Shown here: positions 16,249-25,046 of the stretch, one piece after another
Layout of the letters: every line of letters begins with the position of its first letter
Position numbering within the stretch: position 1 is the first letter of the stretch
Source of the DNA: Thermoplasmatales archaeon
GTDB taxonomy: Archaea; Thermoplasmatota; E2; DHVEG-1
Length of the DNA stretch: 45,320 nt
Direction: 5' to 3'
NCBI GenBank assembly: GCA_020350825.1
Contig: CP070724.1
Span: forward strand, 913,322-958,641
Notes under the pieces: model-generated
Database searches by the model: none
What the model was told of the DNA's origin: nothing
Seen by the model: the letters and a program-made list of their open reading frames with translations, nothing else
Translations under genes and position numbers: made by a program

Positions 16249-17085
16249 GTGAAAATAAAGAACATAAAAGTTGGTGTTCTAAGAATAGAAGGAACAAACT
16301 GTGAACAAGAGTCATACGATGCATTTAAAAGATTAGGAGCAAATCCCGAATTACTGCATCTAAAACAATTATTAAATATAGATTGCAACAAAGATGAGAA
16401 AAGGGATGTCTTTGATTACCAATGTTTAATGATACCTGGAGGTTTTTCAGTTGGTGATTATATCAGGGCAGGAGCCATATTTGCAGCACGAATCAAAAGC
16501 AAATTGCAAAAAAATTTGACAGAATTTGTAAAAAAAGAATATCCAATACTTGGTATATGTAACGGTTTTCAAGTATTGATAGAACTTGGATTGTTGCCTG
16601 GGATTGATGACGCAATTCCCTCTTCACCTGAAGCTTGTTTGTATCTTAATGATTCCAATCGATATGAGTGCAGACCCACCTTACTTAAGCATGAAAACAA
16701 TGGTAAATGTATTTTCACCTCAAAAATCCCTAAAAATGATATTAGATTAATCCCTAGTGCCCACGCTGAAGGAAAACTGTTATTCCCAATAGACCGACAA
16801 AAAGAATATCTAAAAAAACTAGAAGAAAATGATCAAGTCGTATTTCGTTATGTTGATCCAGAAGGTAATTATGGTGGATATCCATGGAACCCAAATGGTT
16901 CAATCTCAAATATTGCAGGTATTTGCAATAACCATGGAACTGTATTTGGTATGATGCCACATCCAGAAAGAACTTTTTATAAACATCAACATCCTGATTG
17001 GACAAGAGCTGGACTCGGTGATCTAATAGGAGATGGCCAAGCAATATTTGAATCCGTTTTGGACAATATTTCTAAAAGGTTTTGA
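16249..17085 (+). CDS. purQ: Phosphoribosylformylglycinamidine synthase, glutaminase subunit
   Basis: Class I glutamine amidotransferase subunit of the fourth purine step, feeding ammonia to PurL. Seen: VGVLRIEGTNCEQE at the start, LMIPGGFSVGDYIRAGAI, the nucleophile in YPILGICNGFQVLIELG (Cys104) and the histidine-glutamate pair in MMPHPERTF. At 278 residues it is the long archaeal/bacterial PurQ form. The GTG is preceded by GGTGA. purS and purL are absent from the window, but purP lies 20 kb away. The NUDIX gene follows after one base. Confidence 0.95.
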   Translation: MKIKNIKVGVLRIEGTNCEQESYDAFKRLGANPELLHLKQLLNIDCNKDEKRDVFDYQCLMIPGGFSVGDYIRAGAIFAARIKSKLQKNLTEFVKKEYPILGICNGFQVLIELGLLPGIDDAIPSSPEACLYLNDSNRYECRPTLLKHENNGKCIFTSKIPKNDIRLIPSAHAEGKLLFPIDRQKEYLKKLEENDQVVFRYVDPEGNYGGYPWNPNGSISNIAGICNNHGTVFGMMPHPERTFYKHQHPDWTRAGLGDLIGDGQAIFESVLDNISKRF

Positions 17086-17086
17086 A

Positions 17087-17494
17087 ATGCCGAGTGTTGT
17101 GACCTGCCTATTGAAACATAACGGTAAAATTCTTATATTAAAGAGAAGTGATAAGGTCAGAACATATAAGGGGTTATGGGGGGGTGTGGCAGGTTATATT
17201 GAAGAAGATGAAACTCCCTATGAAACTGCTATTAAAGAGATCAAGGAAGAAGTAGGTATTGAAAGAGGTAATGTGCGATTGATTAAAAAAAGCGACCCAG
17301 TAAAATTTACAGATTACCATAATGGGAAAAAATATGACTGGATAATATATCCATTTTTATTTACTATTGAAAAAGAAGTTAAATTAAAAATAGACTGGGA
17401 GCATAGTGAATTTAAATGGATTCCTCCTTCAGAAATTGAAAAATATAATACTGTTCCACACCTAAAAGAAATCGTTTCAAAAATTTTCGAATGA
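17087..17494 (+). CDS. NUDIX hydrolase
   Basis: A 135-residue NUDIX protein that would cleave a nucleoside diphosphate linked to another group. The NUDIX box is GYIEEDETPYETAIKEIKEE followed by VGI, with the usual REUxEE variant KEIKEE. The core RSDKVRTYKGLWGGVAG precedes it and a HSEFKWIPPSEI segment follows, as in sanitising and isopentenyl-type members. The frame is open further upstream within purQ, but the ATG at 17087 has AAGG at good spacing and sits one base after the purQ stop, so the two are an operon. Substrate unknown. Confidence 0.88.
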   Translation: MPSVVTCLLKHNGKILILKRSDKVRTYKGLWGGVAGYIEEDETPYETAIKEIKEEVGIERGNVRLIKKSDPVKFTDYHNGKKYDWIIYPFLFTIEKEVKLKIDWEHSEFKWIPPSEIEKYNTVPHLKEIVSKIFE

Positions 17495-17500
17495 ATATTT

Positions 17501-17556
17501 CGGATGGGGAAGCGTGGAGGAGGTAGTGAGGAGAGTGAGAAAAAGTCCCCCATCCG
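17501..17556 (+). terminator. Stable hairpin after the purQ-NUDIX operon with a purine-rich loop
   Basis: CGGATGGGG at 17501-17509 pairs perfectly with CCCCATCCG at 17548-17556, starting 7 bases past the NUDIX stop. The 38-base loop is almost all purine and contains GGAGGAGG and GAGGAGAG. AT-rich sequence follows. A transcript end or 3' stabiliser is the simplest role; the loop makes a small RNA possible too. Confidence 0.45.
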
Positions 17557-17620
17557 TTAAATATATATTAATCTATGAGTATATAAATTTTTTTATAAAA
17601 AAATATGAAGTATTAAGAAA

Positions 17621-18196
17621 TTATTGCTTTTTATCTATCTTATCCAATATGATTTCAATATGAGAAAAGGTTTTTTCAATAGGCTGAGCTGTATCAATAA
17701 TATACCAATCCTTAGCCAGATCTAAGGCCTTTTCCCTCACCTCAATAAGAGCATCATATGTCTCAAACATCTCTGTTTCATTTCGTCTACTAATTCGTTT
17801 TAGTAACTCCCCCGGAGAAGCATCCAAAAAAAACATATACTCAGAAATGGGAACCAATTTCTCAAAGATTTTATATGCTAGTCTACCTGAAACTTTTGGA
17901 AGATAGGCAATACCCATGAGATATCTAACAATTATAAGCGTATCATGCTTAGGTTTGCGATAATAGATTCTAAGTGAACGAAGGACATCTAAAGCATAGA
18001 AAACAGAGGCCTTCAATCGATTAATCTTACCTTTTCCTAATAGTGCTTTCTTTGCTTTTATTCCATAAAAATTATCTGATTCAGGATGGGAGCGAATAAT
18101 AACCTTTTCACCTTTTTGTTTGTATCGATAACTAATCAATTGAGCATGGGTGTCTTTACCGACACCATCTAGTCCGTCAACAATTATTAGACGCAT
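17621..18196 (-). CDS. Thymidylate-kinase-like P-loop kinase with altered DRY motif
   Basis: 191 residues with a P-loop VDGLDGVGKDTHAQL and the general thymidylate kinase layout, including FYALDVLRSLR and a lid-like segment KRISRRNETEMFETYDAL. The usual D-R-Y/H after the fourth strand reads VRY here (LIIVRYLMG), so a conserved aspartate is missing. It is the last gene of an operon with a UbiA prenyltransferase and a phytol-kinase-like enzyme and overlaps the latter by 10 bases. It may be an ordinary dTMP kinase, or a related kinase for another phosphate, such as a prenyl phosphate. The second idea rests on context only. Confidence 0.7.
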   Translation of the reverse strand: MRLIIVDGLDGVGKDTHAQLISYRYKQKGEKVIIRSHPESDNFYGIKAKKALLGKGKINRLKASVFYALDVLRSLRIYYRKPKHDTLIIVRYLMGIAYLPKVSGRLAYKIFEKLVPISEYMFFLDASPGELLKRISRRNETEMFETYDALIEVREKALDLAKDWYIIDTAQPIEKTFSHIEIILDKIDKKQ

Positions 18197-18867
18197 ATAA
18201 TCCCACTAAGTAAAATCAACCAGTATAGAAAAACAGCGACAAAAGGAACAGTTAAATTATCAAGTCCTTTAGGAGTTAAGGCCTCTACACTTGATACCAC
18301 TAAAGCAATAAATGAAAGAACTAATAGTATGTAAAATGTAATTGAAATATTATAATAAAATAAAGCAACAATCATTGTAATAAATGTAAAAATAAACATG
18401 GCAGCAGAGCCAATATAACTTTTCTGATCGCCAAAAATGTTATACTTTTTCTTGGCAAATTTAAGACCAATGACAGAGGCAAAGCCATCACCATAGGACA
18501 TCGCAAGAATACCTATAGCAATAACAACCATATTGTCGAAAAATAAATAGGCTAAAACAGTCCAAGTAATAGAATAATAAACCAAGCCCATACCATGACC
18601 TACAGTAGATGTTTTCCCGCGAATAGATTTAATCGGCGTATACGGGCTCATTAGAAATGTGAATATTATGAAAGGTCCTGCTGCAATAAATGCCATTATT
18701 TCTTTTGTTACGAAAATGGGTAAAATAAAAGCAACATTACCTACCATTATATGAAGAACTTTTCTACTAATCTCGGGGTGCTTGGCAAGAAGTTTTTCAG
18801 TAATAATTAGTAAAATTGCAACATAAATATAAACAAATGCGACACCTAAAAGATCGCTTTGTATCAT
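18187..18867 (-). CDS. Polyprenol/phytol kinase-like membrane protein
   Basis: 226-residue integral membrane protein of the dolichol kinase / phytol kinase / CTP-transferase superfamily. Seen are SRKVLHIMVGN in the first helix pair, IRGKTSTVGHGMGL, the conserved YGDGFASVIGLKFAKKK followed by QKSYIGSAAMF, and the C-terminal VEALTPKGLDNLTVPF. Enzymes of this group phosphorylate a long-chain prenyl alcohol or activate a lipid phosphate with CTP. Between a UbiA prenyltransferase and a P-loop kinase, a role in isoprenoid alcohol salvage or lipid synthesis is likely. The ATG lies 4 bases from the ubiA stop. Confidence 0.75.
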   Translation of the reverse strand: MIQSDLLGVAFVYIYVAILLIITEKLLAKHPEISRKVLHIMVGNVAFILPIFVTKEIMAFIAAGPFIIFTFLMSPYTPIKSIRGKTSTVGHGMGLVYYSITWTVLAYLFFDNMVVIAIGILAMSYGDGFASVIGLKFAKKKYNIFGDQKSYIGSAAMFIFTFITMIVALFYYNISITFYILLVLSFIALVVSSVEALTPKGLDNLTVPFVAVFLYWLILLSGIICV

Positions 18868-18870
18868 ATA

Positions 18871-19773
18871 TTAACCAACCTCAATAATCTTTAAAAGTAC
18901 TGGAAGCAGGAAAGCAAGAAGGCCAATAAAAATTGCCATCAGCGTAAATTTCCGATAAAGTTTTAGATCTGGTTTGTTCTTTATAATTAAATGTATAGAT
19001 GTACTGAGAAGCATTGTGTCAGTTAGAAAAACAAGAGCAAGATAGTAATAATTTAGATAATAAATCTCAAATCTTTCCATGAAAAACGGAAGAAAGCTTA
19101 AAACAATTGCAATTAAGTAAATTAAAGCTGCTAGGATATTTGACCATCTTGAACCAATATATTTTGGAAATGATCTTACTCCTTTTTCTTTATCTCCTTC
19201 AAAATCCATCACATCTTTCATAATTTCTCTGCTAGAACCTGTGAGGAAGGCAATAAGTGCGATAATATAGATTGCTGGCTGGATTTCGAAATATAAAGTG
19301 TCTTTTGTTACTACTGCAGCTCCTCCAAAAATAAATGGAATAGCCATGACATATGCAATATAGAAATTCCCAAGTAGTTTTATTTTTTTCATTTTGGCAT
19401 CATAAAGAATTGCAAGAAGAGCTGTAATTAGAGCAATAATAAAACAAAATAAATTGACGAAATATGAACAGATTATACCAAGTGGGAAAAAAATTCCAAA
19501 TAAATATAAAGCTGTTTTTGGAGATAGGTCTCCTCTTACTAATGGTCTGTCCATCCTTTTATTTTTCTTATCTATCTCTAAGTCATAGTAATCATTAAGT
19601 GCAAAAGTACTAGCCTCTAAAAATAAAGCAGTAAAAAAAGTGAGAATGAATTTATCAAATGTTGGAAAACCTTGACCCTCTAAAGCAATTAATGAACCAA
19701 TCAGAATCGCAATCGCAATCATTACCCCATGTTCTAGTCGCATCATCTCCCAGATCGCTTTAATTTTTTTCAT
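18871..19773 (-). CDS. UbiA-family prenyltransferase, probably digeranylgeranylglyceryl phosphate synthase
   Basis: Membrane prenyltransferase adding the second geranylgeranyl chain to geranylgeranylglyceryl phosphate in archaeal lipid synthesis. The two aspartate-rich motifs are LNDYYDLEIDKKNKRMDRPL and KDVMDFEGDKEKGVRSFP, and about nine hydrophobic helices are visible over 300 residues. RMDRPLVRGDLSP is typical of archaeal DGGGP synthase. AGGTAGGA lies just before the ATG, within the end of the dehydrogenase gene. Other UbiA enzymes (quinone or heme prenylation) are less likely because of the companion genes. Confidence 0.82.
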   Translation of the reverse strand: MKKIKAIWEMMRLEHGVMIAIAILIGSLIALEGQGFPTFDKFILTFFTALFLEASTFALNDYYDLEIDKKNKRMDRPLVRGDLSPKTALYLFGIFFPLGIICSYFVNLFCFIIALITALLAILYDAKMKKIKLLGNFYIAYVMAIPFIFGGAAVVTKDTLYFEIQPAIYIIALIAFLTGSSREIMKDVMDFEGDKEKGVRSFPKYIGSRWSNILAALIYLIAIVLSFLPFFMERFEIYYLNYYYLALVFLTDTMLLSTSIHLIIKNKPDLKLYRKFTLMAIFIGLLAFLLPVLLKIIEVG

Positions 19774-19776
19774 TTC

Positions 19777-20814
19777 CTACCTTTTTTGGGGTTCAATAAT
19801 TATCTTAATTGAATCTTTTGCTTGAGCAGCAAGTTTGAATCCTTTTCCTGTCTCACTAAGTGGAAATCTGTGAGTTATCATATCTATTACTTTCACTTTT
19901 TTATTTCTTATTAGTTCAATAGATTCTTTTAAATCTTCAGGCGCTCCAGCATAAGTTGATATAATTTTTACTTGTTTATTCCACAAATCAAACATTGGAA
20001 ATGGAATTTCAACACCTGGTTCAGTTGGTGCAAAAAGTAAAATTGTTCCTCCTAAAGCAACTGAATCCATTGCTTGCCTTGCAGCAGAGGGAACACCTGC
20101 ACACAATATTACTAAATCTGCTAACTCTCCATTGTTATGTTTTTTTATCTCTTGAGGAACATTTTTCTTAGCATCAATTACAACATCAGCACCCATTACT
20201 TTTGCGACTTTAAGTCTAAAATCATCAATATCTGTAGCAAATATTATTCTAGCTCCAATTACCTTTGCAAGTTTAATATTAATAAGACCCACAATACCAC
20301 TACCTAGGACAAGAACACTTTGACCAGATTTCATCTCTGCAATTCTCATACCTCTTACAGCGCATGCTAGTGGTTCAATAAATGCTCCTTCTTCGTAGGT
20401 CATTTCCTTTGGTAGGATGAATACGCCCTCTTCAATATTTATCTCTGGAACTCTTAGGAATTCTGCAAAACCTCCAGGAAAAAAATTTGTTGAATGTAAT
20501 GTTTTGCAGAGTGTGTGCTGATCATTTTCACAAAAACTACAGGTGTTACAAGGGACGTGATGAGAAACAAATATTCTGTCTCCAACTTTGAATTTTTTAA
20601 CGTTTTTTCCGACTTTTATAATATCTCCAGCCATCTCATGCCCAAGAATTCTTGGAGCTTTTTTTAGTCGATACCATTCCATTACGTCGCTACCACAGAT
20701 ACCACATGTTTGAACTTTTACTAGTATTTCATTATCATTTATTTCAGGTATTGGCATTTCTTCGATTCTAACATCGTTGTTGTTGTAGTACATTGCTACG
20801 CGCATTTTTCTCAT
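19777..20814 (-). CDS. Zinc-dependent medium-chain alcohol/polyol dehydrogenase
   Basis: About 345 residues of the MDR superfamily. The catalytic zinc ligands are in QTCGICGSDVMEW and ILGHEMAGDI; the structural zinc site has four cysteines in PCNTCSFCENDQHTLC; the nucleotide fold has VLVLGSGIVGLINIKLAK and an acidic residue in FATDIDD, which favours NAD(H). The group includes threonine, sorbitol and glucose dehydrogenases, and the substrate cannot be chosen. As first gene of the lipid operon it could act on a prenyl alcohol or aldehyde, but this is inference. The ATG at 20814 is chosen over a TTG four codons earlier. Confidence 0.85.
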   Translation of the reverse strand: MRKMRVAMYYNNNDVRIEEMPIPEINDNEILVKVQTCGICGSDVMEWYRLKKAPRILGHEMAGDIIKVGKNVKKFKVGDRIFVSHHVPCNTCSFCENDQHTLCKTLHSTNFFPGGFAEFLRVPEINIEEGVFILPKEMTYEEGAFIEPLACAVRGMRIAEMKSGQSVLVLGSGIVGLINIKLAKVIGARIIFATDIDDFRLKVAKVMGADVVIDAKKNVPQEIKKHNNGELADLVILCAGVPSAARQAMDSVALGGTILLFAPTEPGVEIPFPMFDLWNKQVKIISTYAGAPEDLKESIELIRNKKVKVIDMITHRFPLSETGKGFKLAAQAKDSIKIIIEPQKR

Positions 20815-20889
20815 AGTCAAACACAAACCTCATTATCATTAGTTGTTTAAAAGAGTTTATGACAATTTTATATTATTAAAATGTTGTAA

Positions 20890-21798
20890 TTACATTGATC
20901 TAAGTCTACTAATTCTCTCATCTATTGGTGGATGTGTTGACCAAATTGAACTTACTGATGTACTTTTGAAAGGATTAGAAATATAAAGTGGTGCAACAGT
21001 TTTTGATCCTTTGGGTTTTCCTCTAGGATGATCTTCTTTTATTTTTGCAAGGGCTTGAGCAAGTCCATTTGGATTTCTTGTTAAGTATGCCCCATTTGAA
21101 TCTGCTAAATATTCCCGTTTTCTAGAAATTGCAAGATAAGTGAGTCGAGCAAAAATTGGAGCTAGAATTACAAGAAGGATTGCTACTACCATTAAAATCG
21201 CGTTACCTTCACCTTTACGCCCTCGACCAGCTCCACCCCAAAAAAAAGAATAAAAAAGTATCTCGGAGATAAGAGCGATAGCTCCAACAACTCCAATTGT
21301 AACTGTTGCAATAAGAATGTCATGGTTTTTAATATGGCTCATCTCATGTGCGATGACACCTTCAAGTTCCTCCTGATTTAGCTTGCGAATGGTTCCAGTT
21401 GTTGCACAAATAACTGCTTCTTCAGGTTTTTTGCCGGTTGCAAACGCATTGATATTATCAGAATCCTGAACATACGCTTTTGGCATGGGAAGTCCTGCTG
21501 CAATACTCATTTCTTCAACTCGGTGAATAAGTAGCTTTTCTTCTCTTATATTTGGGTTTGCAGGACGAGCTTTCGCAGCTGATAAAACCGTTTTAACGGA
21601 AAACGAGTAAGTAACAAGGACATAAACAATCGCAATAGGTAAACCAAACATAAGGCCAATATATGGATCAAATGGAAAGAAAATATAACCTACGGCAAAA
21701 ATTACACTTATGAATAATAAAGCCATAAAGGTACATACTATAATTGTTAGACGCTTATTTCTTCTGATATGGTCTTCTACAAGTAATTTTTTCTCCAT
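20890..21798 (-). CDS. htpX: HtpX-type M48 membrane metallopeptidase
   Basis: Zinc peptidase of the cytoplasmic membrane that degrades misfolded membrane proteins. Four hydrophobic segments are visible, two before and two after the zinc site GVIAHEMSHIKNHD (about residue 150); the third ligand lies in SRKREYLADSNGAYLTRNP. The C-terminal STHPPIDERISRLR is the family end. A TTG three codons upstream is possible, but the ATG (MEKKL) looks the better start. It follows lemA by about 28 bases, a pairing common in bacteria and archaea. Confidence 0.95.
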   Translation of the reverse strand: MEKKLLVEDHIRRNKRLTIIVCTFMALLFISVIFAVGYIFFPFDPYIGLMFGLPIAIVYVLVTYSFSVKTVLSAAKARPANPNIREEKLLIHRVEEMSIAAGLPMPKAYVQDSDNINAFATGKKPEEAVICATTGTIRKLNQEELEGVIAHEMSHIKNHDILIATVTIGVVGAIALISEILFYSFFWGGAGRGRKGEGNAILMVVAILLVILAPIFARLTYLAISRKREYLADSNGAYLTRNPNGLAQALAKIKEDHPRGKPKGSKTVAPLYISNPFKSTSVSSIWSTHPPIDERISRLRSM

Positions 21799-21826
21799 AT
21801 GTATCAAATGATAAATAAAGATAGTT

Positions 21827-22384
21827 TTAGAATTTTACTTTTGGTACTTCTCTTGAAGCTTCTGGTATCTGTAGCATTTCTCTTGTCTTGCGTCCCATAC
21901 GTTTGGCAAACCAAAGACCAGGAAATGTTTCAATAGTATTGTTAAAAGCTAAAACTGAATCGTTAAAGTGTTGTCTCGAGTAGGCAATTTTATTCTCAGT
22001 GTTGGTGAGTTCATCTTGTAGATTTAAAAAATTTTGATTAGCCTTTAAATCAGGATAGTTTTCAGCAACAGCGAAAAGTGATTTAAGTGCACCTGTTAGA
22101 ATGTTATCTGCATCTATATTTTCCTGCGGTGTTTTTGCATTCATCAATGACGTTCGTGCTTTTGTAACATTTTCAAGAACTTCCTTTTCGTGTTTCATAT
22201 ATCCTTTTACTGTCTCCATGAGATTCGGTATGAGCTCAGCCCTGCGTCTTAGCTGTACATCTATTTGTGCCCAACTGTTGTCAATCCTGTTTTCCATTCG
22301 AATAATTCTGTTGTAAAACCCCCAGTAAATAATGAGAAAGAATACAACAATTATTATTACGAATAAACCTATCAATAACAACAT
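21827..22384 (-). CDS. lemA: LemA family membrane protein
   Basis: 185 residues with one N-terminal transmembrane helix (LLLIGLFVIIIVVFFLIIYW) and a helical domain with the family signatures NRIDNSWAQIDVQLRRRAEL, IPNLMETVKGYMKHEKEVL and a C-terminal ENKIAYSRQHFNDSVLAFNN. LemA proteins are extracytoplasmic or membrane-associated helical bundles of unclear function, often encoded with HtpX, as here. GGAGG lies before the ATG. Confidence 0.93.
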   Translation of the reverse strand: MLLLIGLFVIIIVVFFLIIYWGFYNRIIRMENRIDNSWAQIDVQLRRRAELIPNLMETVKGYMKHEKEVLENVTKARTSLMNAKTPQENIDADNILTGALKSLFAVAENYPDLKANQNFLNLQDELTNTENKIAYSRQHFNDSVLAFNNTIETFPGLWFAKRMGRKTREMLQIPEASREVPKVKF

Positions 22385-22433
22385 AATTTTTACCTCCGCT
22401 TTTATGGTGGTTATAAATCTTATTTATTTAAAC

Positions 22434-23216
22434 TTATTTCTTACTTGATTTGAATAATTCGTATGCCTCTTTTGGTGTTACATTTTTATGAACTATCGTT
22501 TTTACTGCTTTAATCATTGCAACTGGATTAGAGCTTTGGAAAATATTTCTACCCATATCCACACCAATTGCACCCGCCTGAAGAGCATCATATGCCATTT
22601 GAAGAGCATCTTTTTCAGGTATCTTTTTACCACCTGCGATGACAATTGGTACTGGACATGTTTCAACTACTTTTTCGAAATCTTCACAGTAATAAGTCTT
22701 GACAATACTAGCTCCAAGCTCTGCAGCCATACGAGACGCAAGTGAGAGATATTTTGCATCTTTTCCTAATCCACGACCAACAGCTGTAACTGCAAGAACC
22801 GGAATACCAAATCGGTTCGCCTCATCGATTATTTTGGTAAAGGCAAGAAGCGTATCTCTTTCAAATGGCTGACCAACGAGAATAGAGAAAGCTACAGCAG
22901 AAACATTAAGGCGAAGCGCATCCTCCATTGAGACTATAATGCCTTCATGAAGTAGATTCGTTTTATTTAGAATACTTGTACCTCCTGATACTCTCAAACA
23001 TATTGGAATATCTGTATCTGGAGGAATATAATTTCTCAGCGCTCCTCTAGTGGGCATAAGCACATCAGCATGTGGAAGAAGTGGTTTTACTATATCGTCA
23101 AGTTTTTCTAGTCCTGTTGTTGGCCCCATAAAATATCCATGATCAACCGCAAGCATAACTGTATGACCATCTTTTTTAATAATCCTTGATATTCTGTTTT
23201 TCATTCCCCAATCCAT
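22434..23216 (-). CDS. lsrF: LsrF-like class I aldolase/thiolase (DeoC/FbaB superfamily)
   Basis: 260-residue TIM-barrel Schiff-base enzyme. It closely resembles bacterial LsrF (3-hydroxy-5-phosphonooxypentane-2,4-dione thiolase) along its length: VMLAVDHGYFMGPTTGLEK, HADVLMPTRGALR, the Schiff-base lysine in GASIVKTYYCEDFEK, and CPVPIVIAGGKK and GVDMGRNIFQS. LsrF acts on autoinducer-2 breakdown products in enterobacteria, but no lsr transporter, kinase or regulator is present here, so the real substrate is uncertain; archaeal class I fructose bisphosphate and aminohept-ulosonate aldolases belong to the same superfamily. GGAGG lies 8 bases before the ATG. The symbol is given for sequence likeness only. 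Confidence 0.8.
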   Translation of the reverse strand: MDWGMKNRISRIIKKDGHTVMLAVDHGYFMGPTTGLEKLDDIVKPLLPHADVLMPTRGALRNYIPPDTDIPICLRVSGGTSILNKTNLLHEGIIVSMEDALRLNVSAVAFSILVGQPFERDTLLAFTKIIDEANRFGIPVLAVTAVGRGLGKDAKYLSLASRMAAELGASIVKTYYCEDFEKVVETCPVPIVIAGGKKIPEKDALQMAYDALQAGAIGVDMGRNIFQSSNPVAMIKAVKTIVHKNVTPKEAYELFKSSKK

Positions 23217-23365
23217 ATAAATCGCCTCCTTTCTCTCGGTATATAGAGGAGGATTATATAAACTATTTCTAAAAATATCAAAGTGTAATTACATATAAAA
23301 CTTCTGAGAAACCTTTTTTATTTAATGTTATATTATCGGTCTTTAATTTATGGGAGGCTTAATAT

Positions 23366-24814
23366 ATGTCAGTAATTGAAAATTTAAACCCAAAATCCGT
23401 TTGGAAACATTTTGATGAAATTAGAAAAATACCACACTGTTCAAAACATGAAGAAAAAATTAGAGATTACATCATTAACTTTGCAAAAGATAATAAACTG
23501 AAGTTAAAAATAGATAAGACAGGAAATGTTGTTATTTCAAAATTTGCAAGTAAAGGAATGGAAAACAAACCTACAGTTGTTCTTCAAGGACACATGGATA
23601 TGGTATGCGAAAAAAACAGCGATATTGAACATGATTTTTCAAAAGATCCAATAAAACTCAAAATTAAGGATGATATTCTAACAGCTGATGGTACAACTCT
23701 TGGTGCTGACAATGGTATCGGTCTTGCAATAAGCCTAGCAATATTGGAAGATAAAACATTAAAAAATGGTCCAATCGAAGCACTATTCACCGTTGATGAG
23801 GAAACAGGCCTTACTGGTGCGTTTGCAATGGAATCAGATATGTTGACAGGAAAAATATTGCTGAACCTTGACAGTGAAGATTTTGGAGTTATAACAGTTG
23901 GATGTGCTGGAGGTGGAGATTCAAAAATAAAACTACCTTTGAAAACACAGACAATTGCAGGAGATTTAGAAAGTTTACATATTAAAATTTCAGGCCTTAG
24001 AGGAGGACACTCTGGTGTGGATGCTCACGAACAGAGAGGAAATGCAATAAAAATTTTAGCACGTATTCTATGGAAAGCATCACAAAATCATGAGTTTTAC
24101 TTAGCAGATATTAAGGGAGGAGATAAACACAATGCAATACCTCGTGAGGCATATGCAAAAATATCAATAGGTAAAACAGGAAAAGCTTCTTTTAAATCTT
24201 GTTTAATAACTGAGGAGAAGGATATTTTAGAAGAGATAAAACCTATCGATCCAAACTTAAAAATAGAAATAGAAAACATTGAAAAACTCAATAAAAAACT
24301 CGATAAAAATTCGCAAATATCATTATTAAATCTCTTGCATAGTCTTCCTCATGGTATTGATAAAATGAGTTATGACATTCCAGACCTTGTAGAAACATCC
24401 ACGAATCTTGCAACAGTTTCTTTGGATAAGAATAATGCATTAATAGGTTTGAGTTCAAGAAGTTCTATTATGTCAGCTCTTCAAGATTTCCGCGACAGAA
24501 TACGCGCAACTGCATCGCTCTCAGGTGCAAAGATTACTGAAGAAACACCATATCCTGGTTGGAAACCCAACCTGAATTCGAATCTACTAGCTCTTTCAAA
24601 GAAAATCTTTAAAGAAATGTATGGTGAAGAACCAAAAGTTGAAGCAATCCACGCTGGATTAGAATGCGGAATCATAGGAGAAAAATTCCCGGGAATGGAC
24701 ATGATATCTATAGGGCCAACTATTAAATACCCTCATTCTCCAGAAGAGCAAGTATATATCAGTACAATTGATAAATTCTATAAATATGTGTTGAAGCTTT
24801 TGGAAGATATCTGA
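23366..24814 (+). CDS. pepD: Cytosolic non-specific dipeptidase, M20 family
   Basis: Dinuclear-zinc dipeptidase/aminoacyl-histidine dipeptidase. The 482 residues show the PepD pattern: NPKSVWKHFDEIRKIPHCSK at the start, metal ligands in VLQGHMDMVCEK and LGADNGIGLA, the catalytic FTVDEETGLTGA, LLNLDSED, the lid-domain histidine in LRGGHSGVD, and the last ligand near ISIGPTIKYPHSPEEQVYI. It works on dipeptides in the cytosol, complementing the M18 aminopeptidase. GGGAGG lies 13-18 bases upstream of the ATG. Transcribed on its own, away from the aldolase gene. Confidence 0.95.
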   Translation: MSVIENLNPKSVWKHFDEIRKIPHCSKHEEKIRDYIINFAKDNKLKLKIDKTGNVVISKFASKGMENKPTVVLQGHMDMVCEKNSDIEHDFSKDPIKLKIKDDILTADGTTLGADNGIGLAISLAILEDKTLKNGPIEALFTVDEETGLTGAFAMESDMLTGKILLNLDSEDFGVITVGCAGGGDSKIKLPLKTQTIAGDLESLHIKISGLRGGHSGVDAHEQRGNAIKILARILWKASQNHEFYLADIKGGDKHNAIPREAYAKISIGKTGKASFKSCLITEEKDILEEIKPIDPNLKIEIENIEKLNKKLDKNSQISLLNLLHSLPHGIDKMSYDIPDLVETSTNLATVSLDKNNALIGLSSRSSIMSALQDFRDRIRATASLSGAKITEETPYPGWKPNLNSNLLALSKKIFKEMYGEEPKVEAIHAGLECGIIGEKFPGMDMISIGPTIKYPHSPEEQVYISTIDKFYKYVLKLLEDI

Positions 24815-24939
24815 ATCATAGAATTCTTTCTTCTTTTTATTAATCATGAAAACTCTACGAAAAGAAATTGATTTCAGTTATGAAATTTAGTTTTAGGACA
24901 AAATACTAAAACAATAAATGTATTTTACTCCTTATAAAC

Positions 24940-25011
24940 GCGGATATAATCTAGTGGTTATGATATTGGCTTCCCAAGCCAATTGCCCGGGTTCGAGTCC
25001 CGGTATCCGCA
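24940..25011 (+). tRNA. tRNA-Gly (anticodon CCC)
   Basis: A full cloverleaf is visible without intron: acceptor GCGGATA pairs with TATCCGC, discriminator A at 25011; anticodon stem TTGGC/GCCAA with loop TTCCCAA gives anticodon CCC; T-arm CCGGGTTCGAGTCCCGG. CCA is not encoded. AT-rich promoter sequence with TTATAAA lies just upstream at 24932. Confidence 0.97.
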
Positions 25012-25046
25012 TGAATTAATTAAACAAATGGAGTTGAAAACTGGTT

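Noticed and set aside
16219..16251. Ten-codon frame in the purQ leader whose TGA overlaps the purQ GTG
   Set aside because: Too short to support as a gene, and its ATG is only 2 bases from the nearest GGAG.
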